Shown piece by piece: positions 1 to 8,211 of a stretch of 11,068 nt of DNA. The translations under genes were made by a program, and so were the position numbers. The notes under the pieces were generated by a model. The model searched no databases and was not told where the DNA came from. It saw only the letters and a program-made list of their open reading frames with translations. The DNA comes from an uncultured Dyadobacter sp. (GTDB lineage: Bacteria > Bacteroidota > Bacteroidia > Cytophagales > Spirosomataceae). The DNA is taken from positions 1 to 11,068 of the forward strand of contig CAMLNK010000047.1 in assembly GCA_946481035.1 (NCBI GenBank), read 5' to 3'. Position 1 is the first letter of the stretch. Each line of letters begins with the position of its first letter.

Positions 1-2975
1 TCTTTATACACCATCATACCTAGCGCGGGCGTCATTCCATTGTACTTATAACCGCTATGCTCACTGTTGAACTGATCCAGCTCTGCCTGTGTGCGTATGA
101 TCTTGTCAAACTGATATCCGCGTATGACAGTCAGTGATCGGCCGGTCGGAATGTCTATTTGCTGTGCGTTTTGCGCATAGTCCTGCTTAACGATCCGGTT
201 CCAGCCGTATGACGCAGTCAAATTTCCATAGTAGGAGAAAGCCTTTTTGGAGCTTGCGTAACCCAGACTGAAATCAAACCCGCGGGCTTTAATCACGCCA
301 TAGTTTTCCGGAGGCAGGCTCAGGCTGAATGTTGGCGGAACGGAAACGACCCTCAAACCCAGAATGTCATAAGACTTGCGGTTCCAATACTCAAGCGTGG
401 CTGTCCAGTGTTTCAAAAAGTTGATGTCTGCACCCGCATTATAGGTCAATGACTTTTCCCAGGTTAAATTAGGGTTCACGACAGATCCGTAGGTAACACC
501 GGTAGCTGTTTTGGCATCCGTGCCAAAGTAGGCGGAAGTCCCCTGTTTGTAAGATTCCTGCCATTGCCAGCCAGTCACTATCGGATTGCCGTTCACATCA
601 TTCGCCACATCATTTCCGGTCAGACCGGCAGATAATCGAAGTTTAAGATTATCAATTCCGGAAGCCTTGGGAAAGAAGTTTTCTTTCGAAACCACCCAGC
701 CCAATGATCCTGCCGGGAAAACGCCCCATCTTTTGTCGGGCCCAAAGTTCATAGAACCATCTTTACGGAATGAAAAGGCTGCGAGGTATTTGCCGTCATA
801 ATCGTAGTTGAACTGGCCAATGTAAGAAGCCCGTCCAATCGTAAAATCGGTCTTTCCGCCTGCGTAATCATCGGCACGCGTGCCACTGGCAGCCCACCAT
901 TGATCCGTGGTATACACGGGGAATGTTTCACGTCCTGCAAAAATGCCGCTTCCGCTGGATTCCGCTTTTTCATAAACCAGCAGGCCCTGCACGTGATGGA
1001 TGTTGTTGAAGGTATTCTCGTAGTTTAACTGCAGATCGATCTGGTAATCCTGTCCCCAATCCACATTAGTACGCAGATAATCCTTTGGAATGTTTGTTGA
1101 AGCTTTGGTGCTCAAAATGTCCGCATCCTTTGTAGAGATAATATGCTTGTTGACCGGATCGCGCTTCATTATATTCATCAAATAACTCTTCTGGAAGATT
1201 TTCTCCCGCTTGTATTCGAAGTTTTTACTAAACGCTACCTTGGCGCTCAGGCCTTTAATCACAGGAATATTGTATGTCGCATTCAATACGATCTGTGGTT
1301 TCAGAAAGTTGATTTTATCGTAACCTCCATCTCCTTTGACCGTCGCCCCTACGTTGGCAATCCATCCATAATCAATAGGTTTTCCACCGTCCGTAAAAAC
1401 AGGCTGATCAGGCTGCCAAACGAGCAATTTTCTGTAAAGTGCCTGTGTGCCTTCCCAGGTTAAAACACCCTGCAGGTTATTGCTCAGTCCCAATCCTGCG
1501 AAAAACTGTAAATCCTTTGTCGCGTCGACTGTGGCATTGAGGCGGATGTTATATTTATCGTAGGTAAGCGGTTTGAGAAAGCCGTTCTGTTTCACGTAGG
1601 ATGCACCGGCGAAGTATCTCACTTTTTCGTTGCCGCCATTTACGCTGAGGTTGTGTTGCGAGGTAGAAGGATTGCGCCAAACAGCTTCCAGCTGATCATA
1701 TCCCCAGCCATTATCGATATTTTTATAATGGTCCAAGTCCGCCTGTGTCCACGCCCAGCCTGCGGGGGCCGTAGTGCCGTTGATGCGGTTGTAAAGCTCG
1801 CCCGCCTCCACGGCACTGGTCCGCGATGCATTTTTGGTCCTGGTGTCAAATCCGGTATTGAAGGAGTAGTTAAACGAAGGCTTGCCTACTTTACCCCTCC
1901 TGGTGGTGATCAGGATGACGCCACCCGCAGAACGCGAACCATAGACGGCAGCCGAAGCCGCATCTTTCAATACAGTGATGGTCTCTATTTCGTTCGGACT
2001 CAGGTTGTTGAAATCGGCTGATCCGCGTATCACCCCGTCAATCACGTAGGTTACCGGTTGGTTATTGGGAGAAGAGCGGGTTCTGATGCTGATCTCCGGA
2101 TTGGTGCCGGGTATCCCGTTAGGCGTTTTAATATTGACACCGGCGAGCCTTCCCGAAAGCAGGTTACCTGCCGATGTTGTAGGCATAGTCTGCATTTCCT
2201 CGGTCACATTCATGCTCACCACAGAGCCGGTCATCAACGATTTTTTCTGGGAGCTGTAACCGGTTACCACAAATTCTTCCAGCGATTTAACATCCGACGC
2301 CAGAGTTACATCTATCCGGGTTTTGTTGCCCACAGTTTGTTCCTGCGACAAAAAGCCGACAAACGAAAAGACGAGAATAGCGTTTTTGTCGACAACTTCC
2401 ACGGAAAACTCGCCGCGCTCATCCGTGATCGTCCCTTGCTGCGTACCTTTTACCACCACGCTTACGCCGGGTAATCCTGCACCTTTATCGTCGGATACCT
2501 TGCCTTTTAGAACGATTTCGGCAGTCGTAACGGCGGTTTGGCCCGTTGAGGCTAAGAAGGAAAATTGCACGGGCTGGTTTTCGGCCGGCTGGTCGGCTAC
2601 ATCCGATACCGGGGTCTGCTGCGATTTTTTATCGGTTTTCAGCGGTTTAACAACGATATACCCGCCGGTTTTGGATCGTTTGTATTGCAGGCCGAGGGGT
2701 TTCAGTATCCTGGCCAGTGACTTTTCGGCATTGGCTTGAAAATCGAGGGAGCTCACGGGCACTTCATAGCCTTGTACCACGCTGTCGAAATAGAGGATAT
2801 CGACTTTGTAATGTGTTTTGAAATCCTGCAACACCGATTTCAGGCTTCGGGTAGATTGCTGGGCCACAAACGGGTTTTGCCGCTGCCCGATGGCCGCCAG
2901 CAGCTGTGCCTGGCCGGGAGAACCGGCACTAGCGGCAGCCAGCACGAATAGAAGGGATCGTAACGGTTTTTTCAT
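1..2975 (-). CDS. SusC/RagA-family TonB-dependent outer-membrane receptor with STN domain (C-terminus cut by window edge)
   Basis: This gene encodes an outer-membrane barrel that imports oligosaccharides or similar ligands using TonB energy, normally with a SusD lipoprotein as its lid. The frame is open from an ATG at 2975 to base 1, giving about 991 codons; the last part of the barrel lies off the window. A signal peptide (MKKPLRSLLFVLAAASA) is followed by an STN domain at about residues 41-108, ending near GGYIVVKP. A CarboxypepD_reg-like domain covers about 157-232 (GLPGVSVVVKG at 167-177). A TonB-box-like EEFVVTGY sits at 233-240. The plug runs to about 360 and contains AVYGSRSAGGVILITT. 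The rest is Tyr/Trp/Asn-rich barrel sequence. The STN domain marks it as a signal-transducing receptor, which fits the fecR and sigma genes directly upstream (69 bp gap to fecR). A SusD partner is expected beyond the left edge. The ligand is unknown. Confidence 0.97.
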   Translation of the reverse strand, partial: MKKPLRSLLFVLAAASAGSPGQAQLLAAIGQRQNPFVAQQSTRSLKSVLQDFKTHYKVDILYFDSVVQGYEVPVSSLDFQANAEKSLARILKPLGLQYKRSKTGGYIVVKPLKTDKKSQQTPVSDVADQPAENQPVQFSFLASTGQTAVTTAEIVLKGKVSDDKGAGLPGVSVVVKGTQQGTITDERGEFSVEVVDKNAILVFSFVGFLSQEQTVGNKTRIDVTLASDVKSLEEFVVTGYSSQKKSLMTGSVVSMNVTEEMQTMPTTSAGNLLSGRLAGVNIKTPNGIPGTNPEISIRTRSSPNNQPVTYVIDGVIRGSADFNNLSPNEIETITVLKDAASAAVYGSRSAGGVILITTRRGKVGKPSFNYSFNTGFDTRTKNASRTSAVEAGELYNRINGTTAPAGWAWTQADLDHYKNIDNGWGYDQLEAVWRNPSTSQHNLSVNGGNEKVRYFAGASYVKQNGFLKPLTYDKYNIRLNATVDATKDLQFFAGLGLSNNLQGVLTWEGTQALYRKLLVWQPDQPVFTDGGKPIDYGWIANVGATVKGDGGYDKINFLKPQIVLNATYNIPVIKGLSAKVAFSKNFEYKREKIFQKSYLMNIMKRDPVNKHIISTKDADILSTKASTNIPKDYLRTNVDWGQDYQIDLQLNYENTFNNIHHVQGLLVYEKAESSGSGIFAGRETFPVYTTDQWWAASGTRADDYAGGKTDFTIGRASYIGQFNYDYDGKYLAAFSFRKDGSMNFGPDKRWGVFPAGSLGWVVSKENFFPKASGIDNLKLRLSAGLTGNDVANDVNGNPIVTGWQWQESYKQGTSAYFGTDAKTATGVTYGSVVNPNLTWEKSLTYNAGADINFLKHWTATLEYWNRKSYDILGLRVVSVPPTFSLSLPPENYGVIKARGFDFSLGYASSKKAFSYYGNLTASYGWNRIVKQDYAQNAQQIDIPTGRSLTVIRGYQFDKIIRTQAELDQFNSEHSGYKYNGMTPALGMMVYK

Positions 2976-3044
2976 AAAACGGGTTTTTAAACGGGTAAGA
3001 AAGGTTAAGGGTTGGGTATGATCAGGGGTTTAGTTTTAGTCGTA

Positions 3045-4055
3045 TTAATAATCGAGTGTGATGATTTTTCCATCTTCCGAGCGGGAATAGGTGAGCCCGG
3101 AATCGTCGGCGAGTATTTCAAAAAGTTCTTCCGCATTGAGTGCCGTGAAGGAGCCTGAGATGGTCTGGGAGGCAAGCGTAGAGTCGGGAATGCGGATTTT
3201 TAAGCCGAAATTATCTTCGAACAGGTCACATACTTCTCTGAGGCTCTCGTTTTCAAAGACAAACCGATGCGCTGTCCAGGCCGAGTAATTGGCAGGGTTC
3301 ATGGTTTTCTTTACGGATGCGCGCCCCGGTGCATCGAACGTAACAAGGTCGCCGGGCCGCATAACGATCTGATCGGTTTCGGTGCCTTTCAGGTAATGTA
3401 GCTTCACCTTACCCTTGTTCAGCACCACGCGTGAGCGCCGCGGTCGTGCATATACGTTAAATTCGGTGCCCAGCACTTCCACATCGAAATTCTTTTCGGT
3501 GTGCACGACGAATTTTTGGTGGGTCGATGTGTGCGTAATGGAGAAATCCGCTTCTCCGGTCATATACACTTCGCGGGTGGTTTTCCCGAAACCAAAACGC
3601 GGAACCCGGAGCGTGGAGTTGGCATTGAGCACCACTTTGCTTCCGTCGGGCAGAACCAGCCGCTGTATCTGGCCGAAATTGGTCGAGTAAATCTGGTAGC
3701 GCACGTGATCGCGTGCAAACCAGCCGCCCGATAACAGCGTGAGCGAAACGGCCGCCGCAACGAGCCACGATTTTCCTTTTGCGGGCAAAGTCAGCACCGG
3801 AAGAATAGCCGGGCGATCGTTTTCTGTTTCCGCTTCGGCAGGATTTTCGTTCATGCGGGAGAAATGGCGACTTATCGCCCTTTCGACGTCGGCGTTGTAT
3901 TGAATGTTCTGATTCTCCCATTCCGCCAGCCAAATGAATAACTGTTCCCTGGCATGCGGGTCGGCACTCCAGCGATCGATCAGGTCCTTTTCAAGCGCGG
4001 TTGCGTTTCCTGAAAAGTAGTTGAAAATCAGGTCCTTGTTTATTGATTCTTTCAT
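3045..4055 (-). CDS. FecR-like transmembrane anti-sigma factor
   Basis: This is an inner-membrane regulator of 336 residues that passes the receptor's signal to the ECF sigma factor. The cytoplasmic N-terminus (about 1-94) would bind the sigma factor. It is followed by one membrane helix at about 96-112 (WLVAAAVSLTLLSGGWF), a periplasmic FecR domain at about 129-224 (LVLPDGSKVVLNANSTLR, then VLGTEFNVYAR), and a C-terminal DUF4974-type domain at about 266-333 (FVFENESLREVCDLFEDNF), the part expected to meet the receptor's STN domain. Order and length are typical of Bacteroidota FecR proteins. It starts 36 bp after the sigma gene stop and ends 69 bp before the receptor start, so the three genes read as one operon. 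Whether it acts purely as an inhibitor or also activates the sigma factor after proteolysis cannot be told from the sequence. Confidence 0.96.
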   Translation of the reverse strand: MKESINKDLIFNYFSGNATALEKDLIDRWSADPHAREQLFIWLAEWENQNIQYNADVERAISRHFSRMNENPAEAETENDRPAILPVLTLPAKGKSWLVAAAVSLTLLSGGWFARDHVRYQIYSTNFGQIQRLVLPDGSKVVLNANSTLRVPRFGFGKTTREVYMTGEADFSITHTSTHQKFVVHTEKNFDVEVLGTEFNVYARPRRSRVVLNKGKVKLHYLKGTETDQIVMRPGDLVTFDAPGRASVKKTMNPANYSAWTAHRFVFENESLREVCDLFEDNFGLKIRIPDSTLASQTISGSFTALNAEELFEILADDSGLTYSRSEDGKIITLDY

Positions 4056-4091
4056 GGTTAATGCTTACAAATAATGGACACCCTGTAAATG

Positions 4092-4760
4092 CTACTGGAA
4101 GAGGACGAACAGCGTGAACAGCCATTTGGCTTTGATAATCCTTCTTAGTTCCTGCATGGCCGTGTACATCTGCGACTCAACGGTCCGGTACGATACACCC
4201 AGCTCAGTTGCGATCTCGCTGTATTTTTTTCCTTCGTAGCGGTGCATGAGGTATACGCGGCGCTGCTTTTGCGGAAGCGTGTTGATGGCGTTCTGCACGT
4301 CGTTGTACAGATCTTCGTATTGCGTAATATGGTCGGGCTGCTGCTCGGGCTGAAGTGTCACATATTCGGCGTGTTCGAGCGAGGTATTCCGCTTCATTTC
4401 GCGGCGGGCGTAATCGAAGGCGCTATACCGCACGGCCGAAAACAGATAGTTTCTGAAAGACGTATCCACGTTGGTAAAGACCTTGTCTTTGTGGAACTTA
4501 TAGAAAACCTCGGACACAATGTCTTCCGCAATTTCTTTTGACGATACGTAACGCACCACATGGCTGCACAACGGCCGGTAGTACCAGCGGAAAAGCAGCT
4601 CGATCCCCGAGTTCGTATCCGATTCAAAGGCCTTTTTCAGCAACATTTCCGATTCGGCAGGAAGCTCCGGCCTGCGCGAAAGACGGTCCGGGCCGCCGCC
4701 CGGAGGTGCGGGCTGACCAGGATCGTGCTCGTGGTGATCAGACAATTCCAAACTATCCAT
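4092..4760 (-). CDS. ECF-family RNA polymerase sigma-70 factor
   Basis: This is an alternative sigma factor of the FecI-like group found in Bacteroidota polysaccharide loci. Region 2 covers about residues 54-120 (LLFRWYYRPLC, then AEDIVSEVFYKFH and FRNYLFSAVRYSAFDYARR). Region 4 covers about 150-207 (INTLPQKQRRVYLMHRYEGK, then the helix-turn-helix YSEIATELGVSYRTVESQM). The short hydrophobic tail KWLFTLFVLFQ is common in this group. The ATG at 4760 gives 222 residues with an unusual Pro/His/Asp-rich stretch of 38 residues before the domain. A second ATG at 4646 (Met39, MLLKKAFESD) would give 184 residues, nearer the usual family length, so the true start is uncertain. It is first in the sigma-fecR-receptor operon and probably drives that operon. 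It may also act on the divergent hydrolase operon, but this is inference. Confidence 0.95.
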   Translation of the reverse strand: MDSLELSDHHEHDPGQPAPPGGGPDRLSRRPELPAESEMLLKKAFESDTNSGIELLFRWYYRPLCSHVVRYVSSKEIAEDIVSEVFYKFHKDKVFTNVDTSFRNYLFSAVRYSAFDYARREMKRNTSLEHAEYVTLQPEQQPDHITQYEDLYNDVQNAINTLPQKQRRVYLMHRYEGKKYSEIATELGVSYRTVESQMYTAMQELRRIIKAKWLFTLFVLFQ

Positions 4761-4787
4761 GGATTAGCGGGTTAAATGGTGCCGACG

Positions 4788-4809
4788 ACAGGCCGGTTTG
4801 GAGGCCTGT
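4788..4809 (-). repeat. 7-bp perfect inverted repeat in the sigma-gene leader
   Basis: ACAGGCC (4788-4794) and GGCCTGT (4803-4809) are exact reverse complements around an 8-base loop. The element lies 27 bases upstream of the sigma-factor ATG at 4760, inside the leader predicted from the upstream promoter match. It could fold in the mRNA near the ribosome entry region or serve as an operator. No T-run follows on the minus strand, so it does not look like a terminator. The rest of the 224-bp gap between the divergent genes is AT-rich, with a run of T and A at about 4858-4882. Confidence 0.4.
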
Positions 4810-4904
4810 TATGATAATGTCGTTTTCGGTTATTAAAACACTTAGAAGAAATGGAGATTTTTTTAAATATTTTTTATTTCCACTTACATGTACATACATT
4901 CGAA

Positions 4905-4936
4905 CAAACTTACCAAATTTGTAGCGCCTGAACAAG
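4905..4936 (-). promoter_or_regulatory. Candidate Bacteroidota-type promoter for the sigma-fecR-receptor operon
   Basis: Read on the minus strand, the segment holds TAAGTTTG (4912 to 4905), an exact fit to the -7 consensus TAnnTTTG. Twenty bases upstream is CTTG (4936 to 4933), a three-of-four fit to the -33 TTTG; the usual spacer is about 19. Transcription would start near 4898 and leave a leader of roughly 140 bases before the ATG at 4760. The match is by eye and is not proof of activity. Confidence 0.4.
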
Positions 4937-4984
4937 GATGCCGGACGCCTATGCCCCGCCAGTTTTATCCTGAACCCATAACAC

Positions 4985-7177
4985 ATGAAGCAGACTTTCC
5001 TGACCCTTATCTTCTTATTCGGTTACTTCACCGGTTTTGCACAAACCCGTAAACCGGCCGCCTGGTCGGTAACCTCGTTTCACAATACGTGGACGAAGCC
5101 CCTCGTTTCCACGCCGAGCCATAACAAGGTGGACGCGCCGCTAATGGGTAATGGCGACGTAACCATGTGCGTCGGCTACAAAGAGGACGTATTGAGCTAC
5201 TATCTTTCCAAAAATGATTTCTGGCGGTTGGTTTCGCCGGAAACGCTGGCCAGGAAAGACGATGTATCCGGCCCGCGGACGGTAGGGGCTGTCGGCATTC
5301 GGATTGAAGGTTTCAGGAGTGCGGATTTTGCTGCTGATCAGCAGCTTGCCGATGGCGTTACTACCTGCAAGCTGGCGGAAGATGGCCGTAAAGTGGCGCT
5401 AAAATCGTGGGTTTCGGCCACGGAGAATCTGGCTTTTATTGAAATAAGTGCTACCGGCAATGCGGCCAGCGTAACGGTGACCCTGGATGCGCCGCAGAAC
5501 AAACAGGCCAGGCTTGAAAAAGGAATGCAGGGTAATACTTTGTGGCTTACACGTGCATTCACGGACAGTGTCGACATTTCCACCGAAGCGGCCGTTGCGG
5601 TAAAAGTGATCGGTCGCAGCAATAGCTCATTCAAAGTAGCGCCGGGCCAAAAGGTGGTTTTGTCCATCGCGATCGAAAGTAAGTTCAAAAAGCAGGAGCC
5701 GCTGAAATTTGTATTGGCCCAATTGAAAAAAGCAGACCAGCATACGCCCGGTTCGCAGATGGCGAAGCATCAGGCGTGGTGGCGGGCATATTGGGCGAAA
5801 TCTTCTGTAACAGTGGAGGACACGGTTTTGATGAAAGCCTATTACCAGGGATTGTACACGATGGCCGCTTGCAGCCGCGATCCCCGGTTTCCTCCCGGCC
5901 TGTTTGGCTGGGTCACCGGCGATGATCCGCAATGGGCCGGTGATTATCATTTGAATTATAACCATCAGGCCCCGTTTTATTCGCTTTACGCTGCCAATCG
6001 CCTTGAACAGGGCGCGCCCCACGACGCTCCGCTGATCGATTTTATAGAAAGAGGAAAATGGTATGCCCAAAATGTAACCAACACCCGCGGTATCCTGTAC
6101 CCGGTAGGGATCGGGCCGCTGGGCATCGAAGTGACAAGAAATCATCCGAGGTATCCGAAAACTAAAAACGAGGAGCTGGGCGGCCTGTTCTTCGGACAGC
6201 GTTCCAATGCGGCTTATGGCTTGCTGAATATGGCGCAGTACTGGCGCAGCACCTACGACGAAGCCTACGGCAGGAAGATCTATCCGTATGCTCTGGCAGT
6301 TGCCGATTTTTGGGAGGATTACCTGAAATATGAAGATGGCCGGTACGTAATCTACAACGATGCCATTCACGAAGGGTCCGGGGCCGACATGAACCCTATT
6401 CTCTCACTCGGGCTTGTCCGCAATGCATTTGGCCTCATGCTCGATTTAAGTACTGTTTTGAAAACAGATCAGGACCGGCAAGCCAAATGGAGGGATATTC
6501 TCGACAAGCTCAGCGCATTTCCGGTCCAGGAGCGAGGTGGTAAGAAGGTGTTTCGCTACTCGGAGAAGGGCGTCGACTGGTGGGAGAACAATGGCCTGGG
6601 CATTCAGCACATTTATCCGGCCAATGCAATTACCCTGGACAGCGGCGACGAATTACTGACATTATCGCGCAATACCATCGACGAGATGAAGCGGTTTCAG
6701 GATGCCAATACGAGCAGCAGCTTCTTCATGGCCGCCATCCGGACAGGTTATGATCCCCGGATTGTTTATGATGAATTGCGGAAATATGCTTTGCATACCT
6801 ATCCCAATGGTTTTCAACTGAATAATCCGCACGGGATAGAAAACAGCTGTACGGTTGCCAATGCACTGGACGAAATGCTTTGCATGAGCGTCGGTAATGT
6901 GATCAGGCTGTTTGCCGGGCTGCCGGATGGCCACGATGCGGAATTCAAAAACCTGAGGGCCTGGGGAGCGTTCCTGGTTTCGGCCAGGCGGGCAGACGGG
7001 CGCATTGCAGGCGTCCGGATCGAGAGCGAAAAAGGGAAGGTTTGCACGATCGTGAACCCGTGGCCGGGGAAAACCGTGCGCGTAATGCGTGGCGGAAAGG
7101 CCGCCGGATCGGTTTCCGGCCTGCGTCTCAGGTTGGATACCCGCGCAGGGGAGATTATCGATTTGCAGCAGGAATAG
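4985..7177 (+). CDS. Secreted six-hairpin glycoside hydrolase, GH95-like
   Basis: This is a 730-residue protein with a signal peptide (MKQTFLTLIFLFGYFTGFAQ, cleavage near residue 20), so it is periplasmic or surface-associated. The N-terminal part to about 260 resembles the GH95/GH65 beta-sandwich (DAPLMGNGDVTMCVGY, then LSKNDFWRL). An alpha/alpha-barrel follows to about 660 and a small beta domain closes the chain. Compared by eye with GH95 fucosidases, GDYHLNYNHQ at 319-328 matches the strand carrying the paired catalytic Asn (here N324 and N326). DAIHEGSG suggests E463 as general acid. GIENSC at 617-622 falls where GH95 has IDGNFG, so the Asp position would hold E619. The segment VANALDEMLCMS followed by LFAGLPD matches the GH95 C-terminal pattern. 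Sugar specificity is open; alpha-L-fucosidase or alpha-L-galactosidase activity is only a guess. It heads a plus-strand pair with the dioxygenase gene and is divergent from the sigma gene. Confidence 0.88.
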   Translation: MKQTFLTLIFLFGYFTGFAQTRKPAAWSVTSFHNTWTKPLVSTPSHNKVDAPLMGNGDVTMCVGYKEDVLSYYLSKNDFWRLVSPETLARKDDVSGPRTVGAVGIRIEGFRSADFAADQQLADGVTTCKLAEDGRKVALKSWVSATENLAFIEISATGNAASVTVTLDAPQNKQARLEKGMQGNTLWLTRAFTDSVDISTEAAVAVKVIGRSNSSFKVAPGQKVVLSIAIESKFKKQEPLKFVLAQLKKADQHTPGSQMAKHQAWWRAYWAKSSVTVEDTVLMKAYYQGLYTMAACSRDPRFPPGLFGWVTGDDPQWAGDYHLNYNHQAPFYSLYAANRLEQGAPHDAPLIDFIERGKWYAQNVTNTRGILYPVGIGPLGIEVTRNHPRYPKTKNEELGGLFFGQRSNAAYGLLNMAQYWRSTYDEAYGRKIYPYALAVADFWEDYLKYEDGRYVIYNDAIHEGSGADMNPILSLGLVRNAFGLMLDLSTVLKTDQDRQAKWRDILDKLSAFPVQERGGKKVFRYSEKGVDWWENNGLGIQHIYPANAITLDSGDELLTLSRNTIDEMKRFQDANTSSSFFMAAIRTGYDPRIVYDELRKYALHTYPNGFQLNNPHGIENSCTVANALDEMLCMSVGNVIRLFAGLPDGHDAEFKNLRAWGAFLVSARRADGRIAGVRIESEKGKVCTIVNPWPGKTVRVMRGGKAAGSVSGLRLRLDTRAGEIIDLQQE

Positions 7178-7216
7178 GGGGGAAGACGAATTATTTACGA
7201 CTAAACTAATCAAGCA

Positions 7217-8197
7217 ATGGATATGCAAACTCAAAATGCACGATTGTCGATGGACCTTGCGAATTATAGCCAGCCGGTCAGTGCTCTTTTCGAGCAGCCC
7301 CGCACTGCAAAAGATTGGGAGCAATATATGCTAACGGAAGGGCAAATCGTTGACTTTGAAAGGGATGGGTTTGTTAGCGGGATAAAAATCATGTCGGACG
7401 AACAGGTGGACGTGCTGAATGATGAGTTGGTAAGATTGCAGTCGCTGAGCGATGAAGAACGTAAATTGTTTTACCACTACGAAAGCAATGAATCGGAAGA
7501 TCCGAACCGGGTACTCTTCCACGCGATCGGGGCGTGGCGCATCACGACGGGGTTCCACGACCTTTTTTGGTCGCCGGCATACCGCATGGCCGCCTATCAG
7601 CTAATGGGCGGGTCGCTGCGTCTTTTTCATGATCAGTTATTCTGCAAACCGGCCAGGCATGGCGGCGTGGTAGCCTGGCACCAGGATTATTCTTACTGGA
7701 CATTTACTAGACCGATGCACCACCTGACCTGCTGGATAGGCCTCGATGATGCGAATCAAGAAAACGGATGTTTGTATTTCGTGCCCGGCAGCCACAGGTG
7801 GGGTTTGCTACCCATTACCGGACTGACCGGCGGAATGGATGCGGTAAGGGATATATTGACCGGGGAACAAAATACGAGCTTCGACAACCGCGTGGCTAAC
7901 GAACTGAAACGCGGGTATGCCAGCTTTCACCACCCGCTTACGATGCACGGCTCATACGAAAACGTGTCCGACCGCTCCCGGAGGGCCGTAGTGCTCAACG
8001 CTATGAATGCGCAAACGCTGGGAAATACGGCAGGGTACGAGCGGCTCGATGCATTGAAAGATTTTCCGGCCATGGAACAGGATATGGTACTGGACAGTAA
8101 TTTCTTTCCGGTGTTGTTTGACGGCGACCGGGAATTAGAAGGTTTGGGAAAAACGATTCCAATGGCCAACCCGGCAGCTTTATATGATAAACTTTGA
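7217..8197 (+). CDS. PhyH (phytanoyl-CoA dioxygenase) family Fe(II)/2-oxoglutarate oxygenase
   Basis: This is a predicted cytoplasmic oxygenase of 326 residues with no signal peptide. It would hydroxylate a small substrate using Fe(II), O2 and 2-oxoglutarate. The iron-binding triad is visible: H155 and D157 in WHQDYSYW, and the distal H244 in HPLTMHGSYEN. R255 in DRSRRAVVLN lies 11 residues after H244, the spacing expected for the Arg that holds 2-oxoglutarate in this family. The segment WIGLDDANQENGCLYFVPGSH is a classic PhyH signature. It starts 39 bp after the hydrolase stop, so the two are probably co-transcribed. In-frame ATGs at 7223 and 7250 are possible alternative starts. Relatives act on very different substrates (acyl-CoA, ectoine, antibiotics, halogenation targets), so the substrate is unknown. 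Context suggests a sugar, a sugar substituent or an aglycone. Confidence 0.94.
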   Translation: MDMQTQNARLSMDLANYSQPVSALFEQPRTAKDWEQYMLTEGQIVDFERDGFVSGIKIMSDEQVDVLNDELVRLQSLSDEERKLFYHYESNESEDPNRVLFHAIGAWRITTGFHDLFWSPAYRMAAYQLMGGSLRLFHDQLFCKPARHGGVVAWHQDYSYWTFTRPMHHLTCWIGLDDANQENGCLYFVPGSHRWGLLPITGLTGGMDAVRDILTGEQNTSFDNRVANELKRGYASFHHPLTMHGSYENVSDRSRRAVVLNAMNAQTLGNTAGYERLDALKDFPAMEQDMVLDSNFFPVLFDGDRELEGLGKTIPMANPAALYDKL

Positions 8198-8211
8198 CGC
8201 TTTGGTAGGGG

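Noticed and set aside
1143..2951. Several plus-strand frames of 60-140 codons across the receptor gene
   Set aside because: The minus strand encodes an uninterrupted SusC protein with all expected domains here; these frames are its complement.
2977..2996. Direct repeat AAACGGGT (2977-2984 and 2989-2996) just upstream of the receptor start
   Set aside because: Eight bases repeated once in a short AT-rich gap is weak, and no promoter or operator context supports it.
5627..6370. Long open frame on the minus strand (247 codons) inside the glycoside hydrolase gene
   Set aside because: It is fully antisense to a well-supported hydrolase, and its translation shows no family motif, signal peptide or domain pattern.
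6662..7324. Minus-strand frame of 220 codons across the end of the hydrolase and the start of the dioxygenase
   Set aside because: It overlaps two convincing plus-strand genes and the 39-bp gap between them, and the translation looks like shadow coding with no recognisable domain.
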